From positions 372,001 through 436,000 of the forward strand of contig BJKQ01000001.1 in the NCBI GenBank assembly GCA_006538405.1: a stretch of DNA of 64,000 nt. The letters are read 5' to 3'. Both the position numbers and the translations under genes were made by a program. Below, piece by piece: positions 11,783 through 23,034 of this stretch (its first letter is position 1; the number at the start of each line of letters is the position of its first letter). Below the pieces are notes generated by a model. It saw only the letters and a list, made by a program, of their open reading frames with translations. It was not told the origin of the DNA and made no database searches. Source of the stretch: Hansfordia pulvinata. Taxonomy: Eukaryota; Ascomycota; Sordariomycetes; Xylariales.

Positions 11783-12767
11783 GAATACAGGTAGGCGACA
11801 GGCCATCCTCAAACCTACCTACCCAAGGCCAACTATATTGCCTAAGCGGTCACCAAGTGAACGTAGAACATGGGAGTCATCACATGCAATACTACCGGCT
11901 CCGATGACGGGCAGCCGATGCAACCACGTGCAACGCCCCGAAAAGGGAATTGCTTCTTCAGGCCACGCCGGAGATGTCACAATGGCTGCATCCTCCTCTC
12001 TGCCCCATCTCGCCGTCGCTGCCTCTTCTTTTGGATCGAGTCCCCCACACTGCATCAGATGCTGTGCGACGCGGTGGCCACAATGACTCAACCCAGCCCA
12101 AGCCTGGCAGTGAGACTGGGACAGGGCATAGATGGGATGGGATGCGACTGGCTTCGGAAGTGACGCCTGTCTCGCACAGCCCCTCCCAACCGAGAGACAC
12201 CGGCCCGCCTTGTCCTCTTCTCCTCCCTCCGACCAGCCAGCCGATCATGGGTGTCTCAAGCGACCGGGCTGGGCTGGACCGCCCTGCTATCCGGTGGCAG
12301 GTGACATGATGATCTCCGGGCCTCTGCCCGAGCACACTCTTCCCGCTGAGTGGCTTGTCGTGAGCGGTGCGGCTGCGCGATTAACGACTTGGCCGTTTGG
12401 TGGTGTCATTCCAAATCAGCTTTTCCCGGACAGCCCAACAGCAGACCCGACGGCCGACCTCGACTACTTCTTCTCTCCGCCCTGACTCAAGCACGACGGG
12501 ACTGGGTCCGGTACATACGGTACATACTTCAAGTTGTCAACCACAATCCGATACAGGTACGAGTAGGGCCGCCCCGAGACGGCACGCCGAGAATCCGCCG
12601 CGCTTGGCCTCGCGACACGGACGCGCCGCCCGCCCGCCCGCAAAGCCAGACCCCGCCTTCGGTCGCTCCGTCCGTCCGTCCGCCCGTCCGTCCACCACCC
12701 TCCCGCTCCGTTTCCGGATCCCCGACTCATCGACCGCACCTGGCCCGACCCGCCGGAAGCGCCCAGC
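11783..12767. other. Intergenic; promoter side of the thiamine pyrophosphokinase gene
   Basis: No gene supported. One TACGAGTA (12558) and CCGTCCGTCC repeats (12665-12690) lie in the 5' flank of the next gene. Confidence 0.5.
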
Positions 12768-13964
12768 ATGGCCGCCGCGTCGCCGCCTCCCCCGGCCCCA
12801 GCCCCGGCCTCCGCGCCCACCGTCGCCTGGGACTGCGCGGGGCTGCCCCGGTCCCGCTTCTGCCTGCTGGTCCTCAACCAGCCCATCGCGCCGGCCCTCA
12901 TCCCGCTGTTCAAGCAGCTCTGGTCTGCCGGTGAGCCTGCCCTGCCCTGCCCTGCCCTGCCCTAGTCGGTCGTTCTTTGCCCTTCCACATCCCGCCTCGC
13001 AGAGCAAACACCCCCTCCGGCAACTGCCCCGCTCCGCCCGCTGACAAGAGAAAAAAAATTATTTCCAGCCCAGCTCCGCGTCGCAGCCGACGGAGGCGCG
13101 AACAGCATCTACGCCATACGCGAGCACCTCTTCCCCGCCACCACCACCGCCGCCACCCGCTCGCCCCTTCCGCCCCTAGACGCCATCGTCGGCGACCTCG
13201 ACTCCCTCTCCGCCGACGCCCACGCCTACTTCTCCTCTCCCTCCCCAGCGTCGTCCGAAGCAGCGGCGGCCCCTCCCCCTCCCCCCGGCACGAGAATCAT
13301 CCGCCACCGCGACGACGAGAGCACCGACTTCACCAAGGCCGTCGAGTACATCTGGGACGGCCACCACAGCCAGCACGACCACCACCACGACAGCGGCACC
13401 GGCACCGGCACCACCACAACCATCAGGAGCCCGCTGGACATCATCTGCGTGGGCGGCCTGGGCGGGCGCGTCGACCAGGGCATCAGCACGCTGCATCACC
13501 TGTTCAAGTTCCAGCAGGGCGAGAACGGCGGCGGCGGCGGCGGCGAAGATGCGCACGGGTACGCGCGCGGGCGCCTCTGGCTCCTGGGCGGCGAGAGCCT
13601 GACCTTCATGCTGAGCGGGGGCGGGGCGCGGCACGAGATCCGGGTGCGGGAGGAGTCCACTGGCACGAATGCCGCCCCGTCGTCGGCCGGAGCAAGCGAA
13701 GCAACGCCGCCAGACAGCGACCGACGAAGAGAGCGGGAGGACGAGGAGCGCACGGGACCCCTCCGCTTCGCGCAGCACGTCGGCATCCTGCCCGCCAGGG
13801 AGCCCAGCGTCATCAGCACGCGCGGGCTCGAGTGGGACGTCGCCGAATGGCCCACCGCCCTGGGCTCGCGCGTCAGCACCAGCAACCACCTGACGGCCCG
13901 CCCCGTCGTCCACGTCACCTCCTCCCGCGACGTCCTCTTCACCCTCGCCCTGGACCTGTCGTGA
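12768..13964 (+). CDS. THI80: Thiamine pyrophosphokinase
   Basis: Transfers pyrophosphate from ATP to thiamine to give thiamine diphosphate, the cofactor of pyruvate dehydrogenase and transketolase. Exons 12768..12930 and 13069..13964 (GTGAGC donor, TTTCCAG acceptor) give 352 residues with no frame problem. Family motifs appear in order: RVAADGGANSIYAI across the splice junction, DAIVGDLDSLS, the D-x-x-T-D motif in RDDESTDFTKAVEYI, and VGGLGGRVDQGISTLHHL. The C-terminal part has the ISTRGLEWDV and STSNHL elements of the beta-sandwich thiamine-binding domain. It is longer than bacterial enzymes because of Ala/Pro-rich N-terminal and His/Gly/Glu-rich insertions, as often seen in filamentous fungi. 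Likely cytosolic. No THI-type regulatory element or riboswitch was recognised upstream. Confidence 0.93.
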
Positions 13965-14391
13965 GAGGCCGGGCGCGCGATCGCTGGTGTGGTGGTGGGA
14001 GGAGGTAATCGGGACGTACGCGGGCTGTCCCTGTTCTTGGAAGTCCTAAACCGCATCGCCGGACAAATCCACTCACTTGCAGACAACGAGATGGAAACAA
14101 ACTGGCATCAAGATGTGTGCGCGCGTGTGTGTTGTATGTACATGAACCGTGACCCGTGAACGCCTCGCTGTTGCAAAACCCGGGCCTCTTTGGAATGAGA
14201 AACCCCCACCCTTCCCTGCCACCCGTGAACCCCCTCATGCTGCCCGTATTCATCAACTCCCCACCACCCGCCCGTATGTGAGTTTATTCCATCAATTCCA
14301 TTGCCCATCAGTGTCATTGCCTCGCCGACTGTACTCCCCCCACCCTCTCTTTCGTGCTTGCATACCTAACCTGGCCATGTGACATTACACT
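13965..14391. other. Convergent intergenic region between THI80 and BOS1
   Basis: 3' flanks of two convergent genes; no gene or RNA recognised. Confidence 0.5.
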
Positions 14392-15257
14392 TCACCTCAA
14401 GAAGTGCAGACACAGCCAGCAGAAGAGGAAGAAGACGACGACGCCGGCCCAGAAGATCCACTTGTCCTGGCGGGCGCGGCGCTCCACCATGCGGATGGTG
14501 TCGCCGCTGACGCCCAGCGTGTTGGCGACGCTGTACAGGCGGCGCTGCGTGTTCTTGAGCACGTCGCGCTGGGCGCCCAGGTCGCCCAGCACGGCCTGCC
14601 CGCGGGCGATGTAGTCGTCGAGCGCCGCGTTGGTGCTGTTGAAGAAGTTCTGCTCCCGCAGCGCGTGCGCCTCGCGCGCCGGGTCGTCGCTGCCCATCTG
14701 CAGCTCCTGCTGGTAGGCCGCGGCCCCGCTGCTAGCGTACCGATTCGGCTGCTGCTGCTGCTGCGCGCCCGAGGGCGCCGAGGAGGATGCGTGCGCGTAG
14801 GGGTTCTCCGGGGTGGCGGCGTAGGGGCGGCGAACGAGCAGCTCGGCGCGGGTGGAGGCGTGCTGGGCGTCGTCGCGGGCGGCCTTGAGGTCGTCGAGGC
14901 GGGAGCGCGACTCGGAGAGCTCGGCGCGGAAGTTGCGGATGCGCTCGTGCGCCTTGTCCTGCTTGGCCGGGTCCAGCTCCTGCCGCGCCAGGGCCGCGTA
15001 CTCGTCGAGCGTCCGCGCGTGGGCCGTCAGCGACGCCGACAGGGCGCCCAGGGCGGCCGGGGTCGGCGCGCCGCCGCCGCCGTCGCCGTGCTGCGTCTGC
15101 TGCTGCAGGGCGCCCAGGTCGCGCTTGATCGACGTCGACTGCTTGAGCGCCGAGTTGAACTGGGTATTCTGGGGCGGGCGGCGTCAGCGAGGGGCAGAAA
15201 GGGGGGCGGGAGGCGGGAGGGGGCTTGTAAGGGAAAAGGGGACCGCGTACGTACCAT
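14392..15257 (-). CDS. BOS1: Bos1-type Qb-SNARE of ER-Golgi transport
   Basis: Membrane-fusion SNARE acting with Sed5, Bet1 and Sec22 in ER-to-Golgi traffic. Exon 1 is only the ATG (15257..15255), followed at once by a GTACGT donor. Exon 2 is 15168..14392 after a CGCCCCAG acceptor, giving 259 residues that begin MNTQFNSALKQSTSIKRDLG, as expected for Bos1. The middle is helical, with LDDLKAARDDAQHAS. The SNARE motif runs through LREQNFFNSTNAALDDYIAR and LKNTQRRLYSVANTLGVSGD, with ERRARQDK before the C-terminal anchor (about residues 238-258, WIFWAGVVVFFLFCWLCLHF). The complete frame was followed codon by codon and is intact. Gos1/Vti1 relatives differ in the motif before the anchor, so Bos1 is preferred. 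Confidence 0.9.
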
Positions 15258-16214
15258 CTTGGCGGGCTCGGAGGCTGTGGGTTCGGGGGTGAATGTGAAG
15301 GAAGAGGCGGCAGGGCGGCGACCAGGCGGGAGGTCATGGACGTGTCGATACCCGGTATGAGTATAGCAGGACGGTTGGATTGGCGTGTGAAGCTCCTACT
15401 ATGTGGTTTGTTATACAGGTCGGAAAGGGAAGCGTCAAAAGGTGAGGTGAAAATGGGCGTCGCTGGCGAGGGCCCGACGTACCTCTGTCGTGTAGATGAC
15501 AGCTATCAGCCACTGCTCGTAACACGAGAGCTGCGTGTGGACGCGAGGTACATACGAAAGCCTGCAGGGATCGACCCCCGGCGGTACTCAGGTACAAGCT
15601 TGGCAGGGTGCAAGTCTGGCTGCAGGTGCGGTAAGGTACCAATGACGTCCGAACTGGTGGCTGCCCTGAAAGCCACTGGAATGTGCCCGTTGGCGAGGCA
15701 GCTGGTCGCCCCGGGTGGGAAGGCTGCCAGGTGGCGCTTAAAGACACCCCCGGGTCCCTGGACCAGGCCCGGGGTGCGCTGCGCCTGTGACAGTGACAGC
15801 GACAGGGCTCCAGGCCTCAGGAAGGTATTCTGCAGCGTGCTGCATGAGGTCCTTCTGAGTTGGTGAAACATGGACCACGATAGCTTCCATCCCAGCGCAT
15901 TACAAAACTTTTTGAATGTGTACTCGTAATCCCTGGCATTTTATCAAAAGAACCCCCCATTTGTACCGAGGTCGGTCGCCCATCCTTGCCCACCATTCTC
16001 CTTTACCCTCCTCTCCTCCATTGTGAAGGGTTGTTCCGGCTCTTCGTCGACTTGACAGCCACAGTGGGTGGGAGTGAGGATCTGCCATGCAATATCCTAC
16101 CACATCATGGGATGACGGCATCTGACGACGGCGCGTATTGAGCGCCGGGAAAGGGTATGGAGCGGAAGCTCATCTCCTTCATTCGAAAGCCGACTGCGGT
16201 CCTCCGCCCATCGC
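15258..16214. other. Intergenic; no gene supported
   Basis: 5' flank of BOS1 and 3' flank of the RNase H gene. One TACTCGTA at 15921. Open frames here have no recognisable domain. Confidence 0.5.
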
Positions 16215-16785
16215 TCAGAGATACTTGATCCGGGCATTGTCGTCGTCCCCGTCGAGCACCGCGGCCGCCCGCTCGTCCGCCACCGTGTTCTCCTCCCGCG
16301 GCACCCAGCAGTACATGACGGAGCCGTCGGCCTCGTTCTTGAGCAGGTCCTCGAGCCGTACCAGCTTCTCGATCAGGGCGCGGTTCGCCACCTCGAGGCC
16401 CTGCGCGTTGGTCCAGCCGTTGTCCCGCCACCGGTACACCCACCGCGTCATGCAGTCGACGGCGTACCGCGAGTCGCTGCGGATCGTCACCAGCGGCGCC
16501 GGCCGCGGCGACCCGTCCAGCTCCTCGTACCGGTCCCACGCCCACTGCAGCGCCGCCCCCACCGCGTACAGCTCGCACGCCTGCGACGTCACCCCGCGCC
16601 CCGACGACCCCTCCCGCGCCAGCAGCCTGCGCTTCCGGCACAGCAGCCGCCGCCGCCGCTCCTTCCGCCCACTCCTGCCCGATGCCCCGGCACGCCCCGT
16701 CCACCGAGAAGAGCATCTCGTACATCCCGGCCCCGCCGCCCGTCGTCGACGTGGACCCGGGGAGGTTCAGGCAGAACATGGCCAT
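16215..16785 (-). CDS. RNase H-domain protein (one apparent frame break)
   Basis: Small RNase H-fold protein, expected to cleave RNA in RNA:DNA hybrids. All four acidic positions of the fold are visible: Asp in EMLFSVDGACRG, Glu in QACELYAVGAALQWAWD, Asp in TIRSDSRYAVDCMTRWVYRW and Asp in REENTVADERAAAVL. The helix between (DNGWTNAQGLEVANRALIEK) also fits fungal RNase H relatives. The frame changes once at about 16631-16660 in a GCN repeat. One extra base or two missing bases restores it, unlike the one-missing-base pattern elsewhere. The start is uncertain: ATG at 16785 gives a short leader before the domain, while the frame stays open to an ATG at 16878. Its neighbour at 17376-17930 has the same fold. 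Confidence 0.7.
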
Positions 16786-17375
16786 GGCTGCCTGAGTGTT
16801 GGTGTTGTATATGGTGAAGAAGGGCTGGTTGGGGGCCCCGAACCGGTGTCGCGCCGCCGTATGTCGGGAAAGATGCACAAGGCCTGGTAAGAGTTCCTAA
16901 GTTTGGTTGCAAAGTCGGTTGGCTCGCGTTACCAGCTTAAGGAGTGTTTATCTAAGTGGGCCCACACAGCGCACACGGCATTGTCGTATGCGACGGTACA
17001 AATCACTTCCCGGGGCCAACGAAGGTAAAAAGGTGAGAGAACGTCGACACTGGAGATACCTTCAGCACGTGAAAGAAATCATCTCTATCCAATCTGTCGT
17101 ATCCCATCAATTCCTTTCGAGCTCGACATAAACCCAAGTCCTTCGCACCAAACACAGCGGCCTTCCATGACGAAGATCTGGGACCACGTCCTTGATGTGA
17201 GCTTTGTGAAGCTGTCCAAGCCGAAATCTCGCCAACAAGTCGACTTTCCTCGCCACGGGAAAGAAGCGTTGCCCAATGTTCAGACTCCTGCTGGTCGCAA
17301 AGGCCTGCGGCCGCCGTGCCATAGCAATCCGGCCCTCCGTCTAGGATTGCGGTTGCCCGTCCTGTCATCGACCGG
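16786..17375. other. Spacer between the two RNase H-like genes
   Basis: About 590 bp with no supported gene; probably the 5' flank of the first and 3' flank of the second. Confidence 0.5.
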
Positions 17376-17930
17376 TCAGACCCAGGCCACATGTGGATCA
17401 GCCGTTGGATCGTACACTGACGGGTTTCGGAGAAGGTTGTCGCAGACATCGCTCGCCGTCTCGGGGGAGGCGTCGCTCGGCAACTGCTCGTCGAGGGTGC
17501 GGTACTCGGTGCGCCAGACGATCTTGCGGAGCTCCCGGTCGAGCAGGACGGCGCGCATGACCAGGTCCAGGTTGGGCACGGGGCGGTCGTCGGGGAGCCG
17601 CCAGTCGTTTTCCTTCCACTGGTCGATGGGGCCCAGGAAAGCGTCGGCGATCTTGCTCGAGTTGGTGTAGAAAAGGGCCATGGTGACCCTCGGCTGCGGG
17701 TCCTAGCCGTCCCCGAACCAGAGGTACGTGTCGAGCATCTCGAGGGCCCAGATCTGAGCGAGGACGATGGCCGCCCACTCGGCCCGCGCGCTCGTCGGCG
17801 AGAACACCACCTGCGACCGCGCCTTGTGCCACTGGCCGAATTGGGTCGTCGCGGCGGCTGCAGCCACCGCGTCCGGTTGGCCCTCCCGCTTGCAGGAGCC
17901 GTGAGTGTCGAAGATCATGTAGAGAGACAT
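17376..17930 (-). pseudogene. Degenerate RNase H-like gene with an in-frame TAG
   Basis: Reads from ATG at 17930 (MSLYMIFDTHGSCKREGQ) through PTSARAEWAAIVLAQIWALE to LDTYLWFGDG. It then meets TAG at 17705-17703 and continues in the same frame as DPQPRVTMALFYTNSSKIAD to a second stop at 17376, 184 codons in all. The layout parallels the RNase H fold of the gene next door: Asp in FDTHGSC, Glu in RAEWAA, and a strand-helix unit at FYTNSSKIADAF. There the third catalytic Asp is replaced by Asn, and no fourth Asp motif is evident. It is therefore probably catalytically inactive even without the stop. Either the TAG is real (pseudogene) or it is a base error. The long leading frame from 18116 has no clear meaning. 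Confidence 0.5.
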
Positions 17931-19579
17931 GGTGTCTCGGTGCGAACAAGGCGGAGAGAGTAAATTCTGCCAGATTATGTGGTGTTTCTTGCGGCACGTC
18001 TCGATGCTGGTAAGGGTTCTTTGTTGATGGATAACGGTGCTGTACAGATTTGCAGGCTTTCCTCGCCGCTGAACGAAGACTTCGTGAGAAGTCAACAACA
18101 ACGGGGAGGTTTTCAAGGTACAATCTACGATCCCTCAGGCTGTTTCGGCCTCTTGGATGAGGATGAACAAGGCAGGCGCCTCATGTTTGAGAAGCTGACC
18201 ATGGCGGAAGGTTAGGTACGCAAAGCTCGAGGCTATTGTTGTGGATGACGCCCCCGTACGCCTGCCTCGAAGCTTGAACCGATCGCCTGGAGGAATGAGA
18301 ACGGCGTAGCAGAGCAGGCCAGCACAGGAGGCGAACCTGCATGTCTTCTTCTTTTACTGAGAAACCAAGGGCACAAGCAGGCCTTGCAACGCCCATCAGC
18401 CACAGCCAAAGTGTTGGCCGGCCTCTGCAATGAGGCCGTTGCCGTGGCCTCATTGTCAAGCAGGTTGGCCTCCATTGGTCGGGATCAAGGCAGGATCAAT
18501 CCGCCTGGCAAGGCTGGGTCGAATTCCCCGGCGAGGCTGGATCGAATTCCACGGCGAAACTGTCCCCGTGTTTTGAACCGTCGGCCGGCTCCCACTCTAT
18601 CCATCATGAAGGATACCCGTCCGCGCCCTCGGCAAGGGGCCCCTTGACAGCTCGTATTTTTAGCCTGCCAGGTCGCCGCCTGTCAACTTTTTAAAATGTA
18701 TAACTCCGAACGAAGACCATGGTACGTGCCGCGTCTGCCTCTGGACCCTTGCGACGTGTGGGGAGAACACAGGGCAATAGAGCCCGAAGACGGAGTCGGG
18801 TATAAGATATGCATTACTGCTTCAGCAAAGGGACAGCAGCGGTGTGGCAGGATCCCGCGCCGCTCCATCGCTCAGAGTAGAGTAACCTGACGACTCGATC
18901 GTCACCCAAGTCGGCCGCTTCGCCATGCACACCTCCCTTGCCCTGGATACGTGTTATTGGACACCACCTGGCAAGTGATGCTGCTGGTGCTGCAGGGAGC
19001 TTGTTAGGGCCGCCACGTGGTTATACTGAACATATCCCGAGTCGTGACTCGTCGCTACAGTTCAGGTCCTGTCGTTGCGGTCTTGGCATTTCGAAGCGGG
19101 GGAGATGCAGACGGGCAATGGATCGGCAGGATTCTTCTCGCAACCCTGTAAATACACACACGATGCCCGGCCAAGCCCGACGAGCCGGCCCCGGGGCGTG
19201 CAAGTCGGGTTTTAGATCTCGTGTCGCCAAGCCGGCGTCCAGTGACTCTTGAGTGAAGGCCGATAGCGACAGTTGCGGCAAAGAAAGAGACTCCGGGGTA
19301 GTGTTACGAGTAGATGCGCGTGAATAGTAGTCTCTGCGCGAACGCGATCGCGACAGAGCGTGCTGTCTGTGATAAACCGAGATGTATATAGGCCTGGCTT
19401 AATCCCCTCCCTCCCTCTTGTGGTTGAGGAAGAAAGAACAACATCGACAATTACCGCGCCACCACCGAGACTACCAGCCCTATCCATCTAGGACTGCACT
19501 GCTCCCGCACTCTCTTTTTGAGGCTATACTCGTCTCATCAACACCAGACACAGCCCGTCTAACCAGACACCAAGCCACG
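17931..19579. other. Intergenic; no gene supported
   Basis: 1.65 kb without convincing coding sequence. It includes a short direct repeat GGCTGG(G/A)TCGAATTCC (about 18512-18550). The 3' end is the 5' flank of the small secreted protein gene. Confidence 0.45.
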
Positions 19580-19994
19580 ATGCAGTTCAACATCAACGTG
19601 CTGCTGGCATCGATGCTGCTGCTGCGTCACGCCGGTGCCGCCCCGGTCGACATTAGGTAAGTCCAACATTCAAAAAGCAAGCAGCGGCCAGTCCCGTCTA
19701 CCGCCACCCTTACTACCTACCCACACACAACCCCCCGAGAGGGCGGCCTTCCACATCTCACGATGGCGACGACGAGACCAGTCCGACTGACAGCGACCCG
19801 CTCTGATCTGCTCTCGTCCCAGAGCGCCCGTGCTGGCCGGTCGTGGCGAGGACTGCGAGGGCGAGTACAACAACAGCGACAAGGGCGTCAAGGCCGAGGC
19901 AGAGAAGCTGCTCTGCGAGGAGGGCAACGGGTTGGCGGCGCAGGGCGAGGGGTACAGCAGCATCTTCAAGAGGAGGACCGAGGCGTTGAAGTGA
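19580..19994 (+). CDS. Small secreted protein (82 residues, orphan)
   Basis: Exons 19580..19656 and 19823..19994 are joined by a GTAAGT donor and a CGTCCCAG acceptor in matching phase. Residues 1-21 form a classical signal peptide (MQFNINVLLASMLLLRHAGA), with cleavage probably before the APVD sequence. The mature part is acidic/lysine-rich with two cysteines (GEDCEGEYNN and EKLLCEEGNG) and a basic end (SSIFKRRTEALK). The final AAG-TGAGC also resembles a splice donor, so a further exon cannot be excluded. No family recognised. Size, secretion signal and cysteines fit a candidate apoplastic protein or effector, but that is inference. Confidence 0.7.
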
Positions 19995-21919
19995 GCGCGC
20001 CCCCTTCCCCCATCAGTCAGTCGTTTGCGGCCATGTATCGATTCGAGAAATCCCAATTGTATTTTCTTCTTCTTTTTTTGGAGCGGACAGCAAGCACCAT
20101 AGAAGGAAGACCCATCAACTCTGCTCAGGAGATCTCTCATATTCTCCCCACCTCGTCTTCGTCGTCGCACGTGAGCAGCTTGACGAATCGTACGCTTCTT
20201 TACTGCGCCTTGTGGTCCTGCGTGATGTTACGTCCCGCACCCTTGCCACCCAGGGCGGGGGGCGCGCGTGGTCCCGAGGCGGGCCCGACAGCGAGATCCT
20301 TCCGTCCGTCCACGCGTTCTTCCTCCGGCAGGCTGTAGTGCTCTCCCCCGCGGGCGGCCAGCGGCCGGGGCGACTCTCCTGGGGCGCCCGCGGACCGGGC
20401 CATGGCCGGCGAGGTCTGGCTAGCAAGGCCTAGCAGGAGGAGGAGGAGGAGAGAAGGAAGGTAACGTATGGTGCTGGGATCTCGAGGTGGAGTGAGATAG
20501 GGGTGGGGGGAAGCAAGAGCTCGAGGGCTTTGAAATCCGCGAAGATCATCAAAGACACGAGAGAGTGTGAGTAATCTTCAAGTTGCCTGCCGATTCAAAC
20601 AGATGTCGGCACGTATGAGATATGCATCTGCCGTCATCCCCTTTTTTCCTCTTTTCTCTGGTCTTACGTAGAAGACCTCGCTTCCGACGATGCAAGGAGG
20701 CCACCGCAGATGGCTTCAGAGACGAGTGGTATGTGCCACAACCCATCCTCTACACCCCCTCCCTTACCCTGGTTCCCCTTAGCCTCCGTGATCTGACTGG
20801 CGACACGTCCTGTCAACACCACGCCGGTCATTCTCAGTAAAGACACAGACCAGAAAGAGCTTTCACTCGGGACGGGGCAGCTCGAAGCGATTTCGCGGAG
20901 CAATTGATTTGTTTGGAAGCCCGGGTGGTGGGGGATGTTTTGCTGGCCCGGCTATTTACTGATGAACGCCTCGTCGAATTGCCCCGAGTTGCTGGGAGTA
21001 GTGGCTATTCAAGGAGGGGTTCAATCTCGTCCCTGACTGAGCTGACGGAACCCGGAAAATCACCTTGCCGGCGCCTCCGGGGGCCTGTTTTTCCGCCGAC
21101 GCAAAGTCCGATCAAAGCTTTTCGACATCCACTGCTGGCCGCGCTCTCGGACTCGGAGGTGTCTGTGCGAGGGGGTTGTTGTTCCAAAGGCGCCGTTTTT
21201 GGCGAGGACCAGATGATGATGATGATCAAGAGCTGATCGTTGGGCAAACAGCCACCATGGGTTTGACCCCCCCGTGTCGCCGGGCAAGACAAGCTTTTTT
21301 CGCTTGTCCTACCTTACGTGCCCAGTCGGCACGCTGTTTGGAGCTCGTTCGAGAGTCAAACCCCGTCTTCACGGGGCGACGGCCCCGGGCCCTTTTGCAG
21401 GTCTGTGGGCTTCGAAGCTTGCGGCTATGCTTACGTTCGCGGCACCGAGGTAACAGAGTAAATGTTTTTGCCTTGTGCGGCGCCCCGTCCGTGACAAGCC
21501 AAAAGAAGGTGTCCCCGAGAACTAGAGCTTCTTTCGCGTGTCGACACCCGCCATGCTTCAAGGAAAACAGGGACTCTCCGGGCTCTGACTTGTCAATGGA
21601 AGTGTGAGATGGCCAACACGGCAGACGAACGAACGAGGGATTGCCACCTTCAGTAGGCCTTCCAACGCGAGGTCTTGCCTTCTTTTGTCTTGGCCCGCTA
21701 GTCAGAACATCTCTTCCCCGGAATCGGAAAGGAAAGCCGGGCACTTGGACAACAAGCGGCGGCAGGGTGGCGGGGACTTACTTGACTGTCGTAAAGTGGT
21801 GGGCCAGACTGCGGATCGACTGGGATTGATTAGGGCGGCTGGATTACCGCGCAGGGGGAGAAACCGGACCGGACCCAGGCCCCTGGTCTCGCCCAACGGC
21901 CGTGCCGATCTCCACACTT

Positions 21920-21935
21920 GGGGGGGGGGGGGGGG
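21920..21935. repeat. G16 homopolymer
   Basis: Intergenic run of 16 G; an A18 run follows at 21980-21997. Confidence 0.95.
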
Positions 21936-22879
21936 TTTCGCAGCATGGGCAGCGGCTCGTCTCGAGGGTGAAGAAAAGGAAAAAAAAAAAAAAAAAAGAA
22001 GGACCCTGTGAAGAAGTCCGAGTCAGCCTGGCAGATGACCTCACAACCCGAGTGTTGCTAGTTGTTACTCCGTAGTACGAGTAGCCTGTAACGAGCCCAC
22101 GCCGGTTCGGAGTTGCCGAAGGCCGAATTAGGGCCCCTCCACCCGCGTCAACCGCGTGGGCAGGTACGAGGAAACCGAGCGGACAGGTCGAGTCTATGAG
22201 CAATGGACGGGAGCTCACTGCAGACGGCGTGCGACCGGTCGGGCGGGGCTCGGTTGGCCGACAGGTGGACAGGGGCAAGAAACATGAAGAAAAACCCCCT
22301 CCAAACAGGAAAAAAAAATTGAGCGCAATGAGGCCTGCCCTGCCAGGTCGTGCCCAGGTCACAGTCAGTCAGGTGGTGGTGGTGGTGGGGTGGATTGGGT
22401 GGGAATTGGCCAGGGCGGCGATTCAGGAACGATATCGGAGCAGAACAGAACAGAGCCGGCCCATGTCATTCCGTCCGGTGGGGATGAGCGCGACCGATGA
22501 GTGAGTGACTGCTCGATTGATGGTACCCCAAGAAAAGAGACTTTGGCACCTGATGAGCGCGTCGCCGCCGTCTCCGAGAATTCCCCCATCGGCCGTCGGC
22601 GGCGCGGGAGAGAGGGACGGCCTCTCTCGAGTAGGGAGGGAGGGGCTGATTAATACCCCAAGACAGACAGCCCTCGGCTCTGCTCCGGCTGCCCCAGTCA
22701 ATGGATGACAGTACGAGAACCGACCCGGGAGCCTGGCTTTACCGTAGACCCGAGTCAAAGACTTTTTTTTCTCTCTTTTAATCGCGCCACTACGCGTAGG
22801 CACACGGGGCACAAGCACATCACGGGATCACCACTCAAGAACTGTCACTGTCGAGTCGGCTCTCATTCAGTAGCTCAAC

Positions 22880-22995
22880 CAAAAGCATACAGATACATAC
22901 ACAGACACAGACACATACAAAGACAAAGAGACGCAGAGACACAGCCACCGAAACACAAGACACTGACACAGACATAGACACAGACACATACCGAG
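22880..22995. repeat. Degenerate ACAGACACA-type repeat in the 5' leader of the oxygenase gene
   Basis: Almost guanine- and thymine-poor sequence made of variants of ACAGAC, CACATAC and AGACACAG, ending 40 bases before the ATG at 23035. Confidence 0.7.
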
Positions 22996-23034
22996 GAGCG
23001 CCCAGGTTGTCGTTTTGCTTCTCCGTCAGCCGCC

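Larger units (their letters stand above)
19995..23034. other. Gene-free 3 kb intergenic region
   Basis: No supported gene on either strand. It holds a G16 run (21920-21935), an A18 run (21980-21997) and one TACGAGTA (22076). The last 150 bases are an A/C-rich leader with degenerate ACAGAC repeats before the oxygenase ATG. Confidence 0.5.

Noticed and set aside
17703..17705. Stop-codon readthrough in the second RNase H-like gene
   Set aside because: The context after TAG (GAC) does not match known readthrough signals; a base error or pseudogene is simpler.
21226..21744. Minus-strand open frame of 172 residues
   Set aside because: No signal, motif or codon bias; overlapping plus frames are equally long.
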